Below, piece after piece: positions 1-10,474 of a stretch of DNA of 64,000 bases. The stretch spans positions 1 to 64,000 of the forward strand of contig JABYQS010000067.1 of assembly GCA_022592435.1 (NCBI GenBank), written 5' to 3'. Source of the DNA: Cerioporus squamosus (Eukaryota; Basidiomycota; Agaricomycetes; Polyporales; Polyporaceae). The position numbers and the translations under genes were made by a program. The notes beneath the pieces were generated by a model. It ran no database searches. It was not told the origin of the DNA and worked only from the letters and a program-made list of their open reading frames with translations. Position 1 is the stretch's first letter; each line of letters begins with the position of its first letter.

Positions 1-154
1 GTGGTGCGGAAAGGAGCGTGGTCGTAAAACGCGGTCTTCTTGACGATACGGAGTCGCTTGCAGTAGCGGTCGCAGTCGCACATGTAAGTGCGAACGAAAA
101 ACTTGGTAGCGGAGCGGCCGGCTGGAGCAGGCCGGGGAGGGGAAGAGGACGACA
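1..154 (-). CDS. 5' end of an unidentified gene, cut by the window edge
   Basis: The minus strand opens with an ATG at 152-154 and stays open to the window edge, giving about 51 residues. The N-terminus is rich in Ser/Pro and is followed by a short cysteine cluster (C-x-C-x3-C) and a basic stretch ending in an Asp-His pair. A Cys/His/basic N-terminus like this occurs at the start of some basidiomycete transposases of the Tnp2/CACTA kind, but too little is visible to assign a family. There is no intron in the visible part. It could equally be an ordinary hypothetical gene. Confidence 0.35.
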
Positions 155-803
155 TGGAGAGGAGTGGCGGTAGGAGGTATGTGGGAGAGGATGGTGGTTA
201 GCTAGGCTCTTGTCGACGAGGTTAATATACCTCGCGCTATCCAACGTTCCTCGACGCGAACTTGAAGGGCGCGCGCCGCAGCAATCAGCTGAGAGTCATG
301 CGATAGGTGGCGCAGACGGGCGGCGGCGCTGTGTGTATGTGGCACGAACTTCCTCTGCATGCAATGAGTATGTCGTACACGCACAGGGCAGGTGTTCGCG
401 CGAGCAGACGCAACTCACCTGGGCGGCGACAGTACTCTCTGTGGAATTGCCAATGTCAGTCGGCAAAATTCACGCAATTTCTGCGCGCTGAACCAAATGA
501 CAAACCAAAGTCATTGCATTTGCAAACGTCGGTATGGTTTGACAAGTTGAGTGGGCAGTTTGCCTTGCGAGTCGAGGACGAGGAGAGCAAACAGAGACAA
601 AGTGAGTGCTTCGCTGTCATAATAGACGCTGTTCCGCGTCGGGAACAGATGTGCTACGTTCTCCTAACATCTAAATCTATCAGAACACAGGCGGTTCTCA
701 CTGGGGGTGAGATTGTGAGGTATGCAAGGTGGCTGTTACTCAACGTATGCGCCAGCAATCGAGGGGCCGATCGCAAGCGATTGCGCCGATCGCTGGCGCT
801 TGC
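155..803. other. Intergenic stretch, no gene seen
   Basis: No reading frame here has recognisable protein character. The only structure seen is the inverted repeat at 749-799, listed separately. The 5' half of the kinase that follows is missing, so part of this stretch probably replaced it. Confidence 0.5.
749..799. repeat. Short inverted repeat at the truncated end of the kinase
   Basis: Two 13-bp arms (749-761 and 787-799) are complementary apart from one base and could form a hairpin with a 25-nt loop. It lies just upstream of the point where FunK1 kinase similarity begins. It may mark a rearrangement or transposon footprint, or be chance in GC-rich DNA. Confidence 0.4.
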
Positions 804-2154
804 ATGCGCCCGCGATCGTTTTGGGTTTTTGCTGATGGCCAGACCCTGGCGCCACCGAGGGGCGACTTCGACCCACCACCCTTCCGCGAGGATTGCCCAC
901 TCAGGCTTCACAGGCACTACCGTCTCGTCGTCAAGGAAGTCGGCATGCCCCTCAGCCAGTTCCAATACGGGCGGCAACTGGTTGGCATCATGTACGACTG
1001 CATATACGGTACGTCTGTTACCACGCCATGACTGGGTGTTCATGCATTCATAACTGACGTATTGTACTTAGCTCATGAGCAAGCCGCTGTCCACCCCGAT
1101 ACCGAGCTCCTCCATGGCGACATCAGCGCGGGCAACGTGTTGATCTATCCGCGAGTCGTTGTCGAGTCTGGGAGCATCCGGCTCCAATGGGGCGGACTGC
1201 TCGCGGACTGGGAGATGTCCAGGACCTTGCACAAAGTTGGTGAAGACCGCCGACCTCGTCAGCCGGGACGAATGGTACGTGTCTATCCTCTGTACTTCGA
1301 AGCGCTGTCTAACTTCGCGGCCCTAGGGTACCTGGCAGTACATGTCCGTCGCGCTCCTGTCCCACGACTCGTCCATCGTCCGCATCCCCGACGAGCTCGA
1401 GTCCTTCCTCCACGTCATCCTCTATCACGCCGCCCGCTACCTCCCTTCGAACTGCGACGACTTCACCATCGCCAGCCACATCGACGGCTACTTCGACACT
1501 TATAGCGTCGACGGCGACGTGTGCGTCTGCGGCGACAAGAAGGCGAACACGATCAAGACCGGCACACTCGCCGTGAACAACAGGAAGATCCTCGAGTTCA
1601 GCAGCCCGATGGACGACCTACTCAGCGAAGTTCTTTTGTGGTTCCAAGCCCATTACTTCGTCTCCGACTACAACCGCAAAGGCGAGAAGCGGCAGTCCGA
1701 AAGTGTCCAGCCCGAAATAGTGTCGGATTTCAACCCGGATTCAAAAGTGGACACCCCGTCTTTGCCATTCGCCTTGCCATCGCTTCCATCAGCGACCTCG
1801 ACCTCTCAACCACGGCGCAAAGTAGTTGTGCAAGACAACGCACCAACAGAGGAGAACACAATCTTCGCGAGCTACGTCCAGGTCCATCAGTACATGAAGG
1901 ACCTCTTCTGGGAGTCGTTTCACGATCCACGCTGGAAGCCCGAGAAGAAGCGGGATCGCATCCCAAAGGGCTGGAAGCTCTATCGAGAACTTGAAGATCC
2001 CAAGCTCGACTTGCCCGCACACGTCAACAAGAAGCGGCGGATCGATGGCCCGCAAAGCGGTATGGCGGCTTCCGCCCCCGTATTTCTGACGAGAGCACCC
2101 GTGACTCCGACGAAGAGCAAGCCCACGAGGCAGACGATGTGGATGGGGAGATAG
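804..2154 (+). pseudogene. FunK1-type fungal protein kinase, 5'-truncated copy
   Basis: Three exons (to 1008, 1072-1274, 1327-2154) with introns 1009-1071 and 1275-1326 match exons of the full-length paralogue at 5217-7787 in position, phase and sequence. The catalytic loop is HGDISAGN and the metal-binding motif reads ADWE instead of DFG, both usual for fungal FunK1 kinases. The helical C-lobe (GTWQYMSVALLS onward) and a basic C-terminal tail are complete to the TAG. The N-terminal region, glycine-rich loop and ATP-anchoring lysine are absent: similarity starts only at about 890, so the product could not be a complete kinase. An in-frame ATG at 804 could start a short protein. I read it as a decaying duplicate; a missed far-upstream exon is less likely because the window to the left shows no N-lobe. 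Confidence 0.75.
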
Positions 2155-2633
2155 CGGGACTTTGAGCAATACGGCTCGGAGCCCCCGTCCAAACAATGTA
2201 CTGCTGGGAGGAAACCACTCAGCGACAAAACCGAAACATTTCTTGATGAGGTTTGCATGGAGCCTACATACTTAATCAGAGGTAGTCAAAGTTAACGATT
2301 CGAGGACGATTCCCGGACGATTCGCGAGAACGGTTCGACTATCGGCGTTGCAACTCCGGAGTCGCAACACGTCTCGATTTCAATTCTCGCCGTGTCGTTT
2401 CGCCTCCCTCGCCCGAATCGACGAGCCTGTCGAACTGAATGGCGAACCGTTTTCACACTAGGGTTGGTCAAAGTCACAGTCGATTCTCATGCGATTCTGG
2501 CCTCCGAATCGTCCATCGAACCGTTGTCAGAATCGTCCTCAAACTGTGAACTTTGACTGCCCCTATTGTATCCCCACTGCTGCGAACGACGTTTGAGGGT
2601 CCGAAAGCAAAAATAGCGAGCGCCTGTGAACAG
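2155..2633. other. Intergenic stretch, no gene seen
   Basis: Lies between the kinase stop and tRNA-Phe. The part at 2290-2520 is full of CGATTC/GAATCG-type words in both orientations, so it may be an eroded repeat. No coding frame is convincing. Confidence 0.45.
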
Positions 2634-2706
2634 TGCCAGGAGCGTGGATTGAACACGCGACCTCCAGAACTTCAGTCTGTTGCTCTCCCAGCTGAGCTAT
2701 CCCGGC
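2634..2706 (-). tRNA. tRNA-Phe (anticodon GAA)
   Basis: Folds as a 73-nt cloverleaf with no intron. The acceptor stem pairs 7/7 with one G-U, the D arm reads AGCTCAGCTGGGAGAGC, the anticodon loop is CTGAAGT with GAA, and the T arm carries GTTCAATCC (B box). A run of five T lies shortly downstream on the minus strand as a pol III terminator. Differs from the copy at 4216-4288 only in the acceptor stem. Confidence 0.95.
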
Positions 2707-3309
2707 GTTAGGTTATTGTGCGCATTGCACCTCACGTTCTCCGAAGGCCTTAAAGCGCGTATAGCTGCCAGCCTTGGCCGCACCCGGGCCATACCGTCGA
2801 CTGAAACTAGTTACTTCTACCCTGTGCTCACTGCTTCACCTTGCTCTGAACTCCGAGTCGCAAGAGGATCCTCGCTGAGCTTGAGCTTGACAATACTAAT
2901 GGAAGCTCTCCTCCCCCCACCTCACTCGACTTAGAAGGACGTACTGAGAGGCCACCCCGTGCTCGAAAGGAATCGTTAACGTTGTTGCAGGTTATACGTT
3001 CATACCGACGCAGTGCTTCTCTGTTCAAGCTCCCCGAGGTGAGTCCCACACGCGGGGATAGCAACGAGAGACGCAGCCAGACGGGAGTTTAGTCGGGATG
3101 GGCTGCGATTACTGTCGTCAATCAACCGTTGAAGATCCATGAGAGTGGCATATATCCCTTAGGCCTTAGGCCTGACAAGCTCGACAAGCTCACTTGCGCG
3201 CCGGTGACAAGGCAAGAGTACGTTCTTGACCTCGACAATTGCAATATTACCATAGGGGTATAAAGTACACGAAGATGGGTTCCAATGTCCAAGATGTCCG
3301 TACTCCGCA
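2707..3309. other. Intergenic stretch, no gene seen
   Basis: Between tRNA-Phe and the stop of the small membrane-protein gene. Short open frames exist on both strands but none has splice or domain support. Confidence 0.45.
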
Positions 3310-3991
3310 TCATGCAGCACCGACTTCACTGGGGGGCTCATCCAGTCCGACGACTGCCTCGATCGCGCTTACGACAGTCCCCGCGGCACCAGAGCTAGCA
3401 GACTCGGCGGCAGCGCTTGGATCCACAATATACCTCACGGCGGTCCTGGATGGGAAGCACATGACGTCAGTAGGCCGAACAGGCACAGAAGACGCTGCAT
3501 GAACCTGGGGCTTACCCGGACGGCTCGTGTGCGGCGACGGACGACAGGCTCGCAGGCGGGACGTGCTCGCGCACCGCATCGGCGATGGCGGCAGAGAGGT
3601 CGGACGAGGGCATGCCCAGCGCCGCTGCGAGGTCGGTGATCCTATCCTCCACCGTCGGCTCGCCCGTCGCTCTCCCGCTCGACGCTGAGTAAAGCGTGCT
3701 CGCGCTCCGCTGTGCGGAATTGGACTTGCTCGCGAGAGCCTCCGCGCCTGGGGGACGCTTCCCGAGGGCGAGGTTCCACCATCCACCGACCTCGGCTTTC
3801 CAGTTGAGGAGGCGCCACGAGTAGAACGCGCCGAGGAGGACGGCGAAGAGAACGAGGTAGTAGTTGAAGCGATGGAGGGGTGTGTTCGAGAGCGGTGGGG
3901 AGACGGGGCGGATACCCTTGCGGTCGCGGGGAGGAGGAAGGTCGGAGGCCGACTTTACGGCAGAAGATTCCGAGCGGATGTTTTCTGACAT
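3310..3991 (-). CDS. Small single-pass membrane protein, function unknown
   Basis: Two exons (3991-3516 and 3445-3310) flank a 70-bp intron with a CTGAC branch site and give 203 residues. The start is the ATG at 3991; the frame upstream has only a TTG. Residues 1-40 are polar and disordered-looking, residues 44-59 form one hydrophobic helix (YYLVLFAVLLGAFYSW), and the rest is soluble, rich in Ala/Ser, with an amphipathic stretch near residue 125. No catalytic motif is visible and there is no cleavable signal, so a tail or signal-anchor topology is likely. I do not recognise the family. It sits between two tRNA-Phe genes. Confidence 0.7.
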
Positions 3992-4215
3992 GGCGAGTCG
4001 CAACGGGGATGTGTTGTAGGAAGTATTAAATGGGTTGTAGAGGTTGTGGTGGTCAGATACTTACTTTGTAGGACCAGCAGGGAACGCGTTTTGTACCTAC
4101 CCCGCATGGGCGCTACCTCTGACAGGAGGAGTCGGAGGACGCCTCCATGATGTCATCGTCATCTAATCGTCAGGAGTCAGATCATGTGATGACACGTTTT
4201 TGCGTTCCTTTCACC

Positions 4216-4288
4216 GCCGAGATAGCTCAGCTGGGAGAGCAACAGACTGAAGTTCTGGAGGTCGCGTGTTCAATCCACGCTCTTGGCA
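4216..4288 (+). tRNA. tRNA-Phe (anticodon GAA)
   Basis: A 73-nt intronless cloverleaf with the same D, anticodon and T arms as the minus-strand copy at 2634-2706. The acceptor stem starts GCCGAGA and pairs with TCTTGGC, with one G-U. A TTTTT run follows about 20 nt downstream. The two copies are in opposite orientation 1.5 kb apart. Confidence 0.95.
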
Positions 4289-4904
4289 TTTCAAAATGTC
4301 TACGTCGTTTTTCTTGCTCACCCCAGTAGGATGCTATCCACGCTTCGAGAATCGACACCCCCACCGTCTCTTCAGGTCATCTCACGAAACCGGTGACAGC
4401 GATGTTGCTTCTTTGCTACCTTGACTCGTAGATGCAGTGGTTGCATTAGCCTGAGCTGTGCGAAAAAAGTCTCGCACACAAGGCGAACAAGGCCGGGGTC
4501 GGCCTGTCCACGAGCCTTCAAGTCATTGACAGCTCACCGACCCATGATTGTCTAGCTAATAGAATGTCTCGCCAACGGTGGACAAGCATGATCATCTCGA
4601 TTGAAGGTCAAGGTTGTGTCTGCTCTGCTCTGGTACCGTTGGGCAGTGCGTTCTGGACAGTGTTCGCATTTCCCAATGCTTCCTTTGTCAGTACTCTGAT
4701 AAATCGACCATTTCAAGTAATCAACGTGTACGCGTGGTGGAATTGTGAACCCGGCTGCGGTCGAAGCGCACTCAGGTGCGTGCGCTTACACCAGCGCCCC
4801 CACTGGCACTGCAACGGACGCATCCTTTCCGCCCTGCTGAAATTCTGGCAAAATGGTAACGTTGCTTGTTTCCGCCAGGTGGGATATTTTACCTTTACGA
4901 AACG

Positions 4905-4951
4905 ATAAGCCTCCAAGGAAAGTCCCGTTTAGGGAGGTTTGGGAGGCTTAT
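4905..4951. repeat. Hairpin with 10-bp perfect stem
   Basis: ATAAGCCTCC at 4905-4914 is perfectly complementary to GGAGGCTTAT at 4942-4951. It directly abuts the tandem repeat at 4948-5015. Possibly one end of a small non-autonomous element. Confidence 0.5.
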
Positions 4952-5015
4952 AGACCTATTGTGGCAAGTGTAAGGGGGTTATTATAGACCTATTGTGGCA
5001 AGTGTAAGGGGGTTA
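4948..5015. repeat. 34-bp tandem repeat, two identical copies
   Basis: The unit beginning TTATAGACCTATTGTGGCAA at 4948 recurs without change at 4982. The two units are directly adjacent. Nothing else in the window matches it that I could see. Confidence 0.9.
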
Positions 5016-5216
5016 CGTGCAATGTTTTAGAGATAGCAAAACTCTTACTTCCAGCAATCCAATTTCGATGCCTTTACTAACCCCGGAAAGGATGCTTTCT
5101 TTGCAGTGTGGCTTGTTGCTGACTATTCCTAAGCTTGCTTTCCGACGACTTGTTGAGGTGCGGAAAATCACTCGACAAGGCAGCCTTCCTGACGCCGTCT
5201 GAAGACAGCTTAAGAC

Positions 5217-7787
5217 ATGACCACCAAGTGCATCGGCAATAACAAGGTCGAGTTTGCGGACAAGTACTTCCCCACATCACCCGCCTCCGACCCGTCATCC
5301 ACCGCTTCAAAGCCAGTCCTCCACGATAACCCGTTCGCGGAACTCAAGAATGCCAATGGCATGGACGAGAAGACACTTCAAAAGAAGTTTGTGCGTTTGT
5401 CCCTCCTCCATCCACCCCACCGGCACCGTCGCTGACCTCAAACCACCAGATCGCCATCGTCGACCAGCACGGCCTCCCGCCGGGACTCAAGATGGACACC
5501 TGCAAGTCTAGGCCAGACGACGCGACGGTTGACCAGGACTCGGATCCGCGCAAGATAGACGCAGCAATCTGGCGCCGCGAAGACCTCGCGCCATCCGACA
5601 ACAACTTTAAGCCTCATTGGGTCGACCAACTCATGCCCGTCACGTTCAACGCCTGGAAGTCCGGTGACAACTGCCAGGACCCCTATGATGACGACCCAAG
5701 CGTCCCTGGCGGAGTGGTGGTTAGGGCCTCCCAGCTGGGCACGAAGGTTCCTGGTCAGATAATCTCCTACGCCGAGCTCGTCTTCACCGTCCAGCAGCGA
5801 CTCGCCCTCTTCATGCTCGTAGTGGTCGGGCGCGTCTGTCGTTTCCTCCGTTGGGATCACTCCGGCGCGGTTGTCACCCAAGCCATCGACTATTACGAAG
5901 ATTGGGAATTCTTCTGCGACGTCCTATGGCGTATCTCCCAGTGCTCCGACGAACAGCTCGGCATCGATCCCAGTGCCGTCCGCTTGTCGGAGGACGACAA
6001 GGACTTCAAGGACATGGACTCCGCCGCCGAACCCCACCCTGACGACGTCGACCACACCGAGCGCGAGCTAGACGCGCCCCTCGAAGCGCCCTTCACCTTC
6101 GTGTACGTACGGGAGATGTTCAAGAACAGCCTCGACAAGCAATGGCCGCGGTACAAGCTCGAGGTTCCGGACGGGGAGAACACGAGGCACTTCCTAGTCT
6201 GCAAGCCCGTGTTCCGCGCCAAGGGTCTTATAGGACGGGGCACCCGCGGTTACGTTGCGTTAGATTGCGCCACCGGTCGCTTCGTCTGGCTGAAGGATGT
6301 CTGGCGGGCGACCTACCTCCTCCTGGAGCTGGAAGGCGACATCCTCGCACAGCTACAGAAGGCTGGAATCCCTCAAGTCCCGACGGTCATCTGCCACGGC
6401 GACATAAGAGGGCAGACGACTTTGACCCCGCTCGTTTGTGAGCTCAAGAACGATCAGTCCAGCGCACCCTTGGGTAACCTCCATGCGTCCGACGAGCCTA
6501 GTGCAATTCCCCTCTCAAGCTCAAAGCGGAAGCGGGCCGACATGAATGACTCTGGCGTGGACGTGCCGCCTCCGGACGGCCTCAGCGAGAGCAACCTGCC
6601 CTTACGTGACGACTGTCCCCTACGCATGCACAAGCACTATCGTTTGGTAGTGGAAGAGGTCGCCTTGCCGCTCAGTGACTTCGAAGCGGGCTGGCAGCTC
6701 TTGTCGATTATCAACGACTGTATATGGGGTGAGTTTCCAGCGTGTGCAACATTCGACACTCGCGCTCACGGCTTTTTCAGCTCATTACCACGCCGCAACC
6801 AACCCGAAGACACAGCGGCTCCATTGTGACGTCAGTGGTGGTAACATCCTCATCTATCCGCAGGTCGTCGAAATCGACGGGGCATACCACATGAAGTGGA
6901 TGGGCCTTCTTGCAGACTGGGAGATGTCCCAGTCGATCTCCGGGAGGCAGTCTCGTAGACAGCCAGAGCGAGTGGTGTGTGGGAACGTCAGACTCATTTG
7001 CTGCTGTTCTGATTACTTCCAGGGAACTTGGCGATACATGTCTGTCGCTCTGCTTTCGCGAGACAAGGTTGTGGAGATCAGCGACGAGCTCGAGGCATTC
7101 CTCTACGTCCTCCTCTATCACGCCACACGCTATCTCCGATCGAACCTCGACGACTACACGACGGCGAACTTCCTCGACGAATGTTTCGACCAGTATATGC
7201 GCATTGATCAATCCTATCGCTGCGGTCCGAGGAAGCTACATACTATCTACACTGGCAAGCTCATGGTCGCCTTGGATTCGGAGTTGACTTTCGGCCAGAA
7301 CTTGGACGACCTCTTGGCTACTCTCCTTGAGTGGTTCCAAGCACACTACGTCGTAAGCGCACACCTCCGACGACTCGAGGAAGAGAAGCGACTCGAGGAG
7401 CTCCAGAAGCCGGCCCCGACTCAGATGCGTCCCCCACCTCCGCCACCTCTCGATAATCCTGCGCATCCCAAACCGCTGCGACGGGCGGTCTTGAAGCCCA
7501 GTCTTGTGTTCCAGAACGAACCCGTGCAGCTCATAGGCGACGCGAGCGATTTCGTGCGTCGCAAGAAGAACGAACCTACGATGAAGCAGTGGGAGAACGC
7601 GGGGATGGTGCAGGAACACGCGTTCATATATCAACTAATCGAGATGTTCCTTCGCGAGGAGGATTGGCCCAGGGACGACAAGGTGGGAGACCGCATTCCG
7701 AGGACGTGGGCCAAGCCACTTCTAGGTTCTACAGACCGGTCGGTAACGAAGACGACTAGCATGCCCAGCAAGCGGGCGCGTTACTAG
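5217..7787 (+). CDS. FunK1-type fungal protein kinase, full length
   Basis: Four exons (5217-5390, 5450-6728, 6781-6974, 7023-7787) encode about 803 residues. The third intron is 48 bp and in frame; its borders are fixed by the matching intron of the truncated paralogue. The N-terminal 290 residues are the poorly conserved FunK1 leader. A glycine-rich loop (GRGTRG, about residue 320) and VWLKDVW (about 340, likely ATP lysine) form the N-lobe, followed by an acidic insert with a KRKR basic patch. The catalytic loop is HCDVSGGN with Asp501, so the usual HRD arginine is Cys, and the metal motif is ADWE (529-532). The C-lobe and a Pro-rich basic tail follow. FunK1 kinases are fungal-specific, expanded in multicellular basidiomycetes and mostly uncharacterised; substrate and location are unknown. 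Confidence 0.88.
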
Positions 7788-8713
7788 TATGGGGGTGTCG
7801 ACGGCGAGGCGACCGCACCGTCCCTGGACTCGAAGCTCACTAAGGGGATCCAAAGTACGCTCAGCTGTAGGAAATCATGCGCAGGTGCGACTCGGAGGTG
7901 CGGCGACTTCGTGCCATTGCGGTGGATGTACGTGGTATGTACTCTTCCTCCTGTACCTAGTAGCGTATTCGAGTCGTTGTGTATCGTGTCCATGGGCTGT
8001 TGCGTTTCAGCGAAATGTCCGTCAGGTCGAAGGGTGCCGCGATGGCAGATCTCCAGGGCAGAAGATCTCGGTTGACTGTGAGGAACCGAGTGTAAGTCTG
8101 TCGGCGCTTAATCGCATGCGGCTTTGCAGTGAACCACTTCGTCCTTTTCCGCATATTCGGACTCTTGCCCCTACCCACTTCCAGTCTGCACATGTCTCAG
8201 TTCTCAAGCCGCTGGGGTGATGACAATGTTGAACTCGACCAAGATAACAAGCCCCTTCTTCCACATGATCGTCCAGCAATGCCACCGGCCGCGATGCTTC
8301 TCTGGAATCATCACCTCCCGGGAAGGCGTTACAGTTGCTGGCATTGCGATACTTATGTCGATCCTGTGTCCCTGCAACGTTGGTTCTGACGGGGCTTCTG
8401 AGATGCTCGCTGGCCGACAAGCTTATCGAACGTGCGGCCAGCATCGCCCATGTGCTTCTCAGCGGCTTGATGGGATGCAACGGAGAAGCAGATCGCTGCA
8501 TGGTCGCTATTCCACTCTGACATTCTTGCTTTCTACGTGTCCGATAGCACAGAGTGTCCATATGGCTGCTGCCAATGTCACCCTATGTCACCGCAGGTGC
8601 CGTCGACGGTATAAAGCCGGGTCGAGGGGCCTGGCATCCTCCTCGACGCTCCGACGCTGCCGTCTCAGCTGACCATCTCTGGGACCACCCGACGACACCA
8701 CCAGGAGTCCGAC
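7788..8713. other. Intergenic stretch and nuclease promoter
   Basis: No gene is recognised between the kinase stop and the nuclease ATG. A TATAAAG-like sequence at about 8610 lies roughly 100 bp upstream of the nuclease start and is a plausible core promoter. Confidence 0.45.
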
Positions 8714-10474
8714 ATGCTATCTGTTCTGACGACCTTGTCCGTCCTCACGGTTGCTGCGCGACCTGCAGCTGCATGGGGCGCTCTCGGACATGAAGCAGTC
8801 GGGTGAGTCTCCCAGTCCTATCGCTCACAACTTCAAGAGACGTAACTGATCAGCTGCCTAGTTACATCGCGCAGGAGGTGCCCATACCTGCATAGCTGAT
8901 GCTATCGTCGCTGAGCATGACTTACAGTTCCTTGCTCCGGAAGCACTGGCATTCGTCCAGTCGTCTCTCGGTTCAACCTACAACGAGTCTCTAGGTGCTG
9001 CAGCAACTGTACGTAGTTGTCTTCTGAACATCTCACCATCGCACCATGAACGGGGGACTAATTATATATCTTGTAGTGGGCCGACAGCATCAAGTACACG
9101 AAGGGATACACATGGTCGTCTCCACTCCACTTTGTCGACGCAGAAGGTTCGTGCGCCCGCGACAGCGCCTCGCTGATCGACAGCTTGTAACACACGGATA
9201 CCGTCACTGTACTAACCTTGCTTCGCAACTCCTCGCTGCTGTCCTCAGACTCCCCGCTCTCCGGCTCATGCTCGGTCTCGGAGACACGCGACTGCGGCGA
9301 CGGCGACTGCATCTGTGCGTCCAGTTTCTTCCGTTTTCCGATGTTCGAACCTCCGCGCGATATAGGCAGGCTTCGGTACGGAATGGTGATAGAGAGCTCA
9401 CATGTTCGACTCCACAGTGACTGCGATCGCGAACTACACCACGCGCGTCGCCCAGACGTCGCTCAGCAAAGCCCAGCGCCAGGAGGCACTTAAGTTCCTG
9501 GGTGCGTTCAAAGTCTTGTGCTACTCGGGTCCTATGTGGCGTTGAGGCTGACCACTTGTGACCAGACCACGTATGTATGCTTGCTGCATGTGCGGGTGGA
9601 CAATACCCTAACTGAGGCGGCCGGCGATAGTTCCTGGGTGACATCGGACAGCCGCTCCACGTTGAGGTGAAGTCTATTCGATCTCAATTCCCAAATGTTG
9701 TGGATCCTGACCGCGTGTGCTCGCAATGATTGACGTAGGCCTATGAAGTCGGCGGCAATGACATCGATGCCACATGCTCCGGCAAGAGCACAAACCTGCA
9801 CTCCGCATGGGGTACGTCGCCTGCCCTGTATCCCCACCTCCTTCCCGAGTTCCTGCCCTCCCTCACCGCCGCACACCCGCACAGACACTGGCATCCTCAG
9901 CAAGAACATCGATGACAATTACTCCAATGATGTGCAGACATACGCCGCCGCGCTCGTCTCCAAGATCAAGTCCGGCTCTTACAAATCCCTCACTTCCGAC
10001 TGGCTCTCCTGCACGTCGACGACCAAACCCGCGTCCAAGCGCTTCCTCAACCTCGACGCTGACCTGGCGAGCCGGGGCCTGGCGGGTGACGTGAAGCGGC
10101 TCGTCTCCCGCGCGGCCTCCCTGGACGCGGGGTTCGAAGAGTGGGACGCGGAGGCGGACTCGCTCGTCGGGCTCGTCGGAGCTGCGCCTGCTGCGACGAT
10201 CACCCCGCTCGCGTGTCCGCTCGTGTGGGCGAAGGAGTCGAACGCCTACTGCTGCGTACGTCCTGTTCCCTATCGCGTGTATCTGAGGCGGATGGTTGAC
10301 TGGGTTCGCTTTGGGCAGTCGGTGGTGTTCTCGTACACGAGCGGCGCGGACCTCTGCACGAGCAGCTACTACACGAAGGCCGTCCCCGTCATCGACCTCC
10401 AGATTGCGAAGCAGGGATACCGACTTGCTGCGTGGCTGAACGTCATCTTCGATGGAGACACGAACCTTCCCTGA
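8714..10474 (+). CDS. Secreted S1/P1-type zinc nuclease
   Basis: Eleven exons encode 348 residues: 8714-8802, 8862-8877, 8928-9008, 9077-9146, 9249-9314, 9418-9501, 9566-9570, 9631-9666, 9739-9811, 9885-10255 and 10319-10474. Residues 1-20 are a signal peptide; cleavage would leave Trp21 as the new N-terminus, which in this family binds zinc through its amino group. Zinc-ligand motifs appear in order: GHEAVG, LHFVDAE, LDHFLGDIGQPLHVE and NLHSAWD. The C-terminus (LQIAKQGYRLAAWLN) is typical. The enzymes cut single-stranded DNA and RNA and remove 3' phosphates, usually outside the cell in nutrient scavenging. Exon 7 is only 5 nt long, yet it is needed to encode the conserved Asp-His before FLGD, and both flanking introns have good branch sites. 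The gene looks intact. Confidence 0.92.

Larger units (their letters stand above)
4289..5216. other. Intergenic stretch upstream of the intact kinase
   Basis: No gene is recognised. It contains the hairpin and tandem repeat at 4905-5015, described separately, and the promoter of the FunK1 gene that starts at 5217. Confidence 0.5.

Noticed and set aside
307..1053. 248-residue plus-strand frame at the left end
   Set aside because: It is out of frame with the kinase exon it overlaps and shows no domain; the kinase frame is supported by the paralogue.
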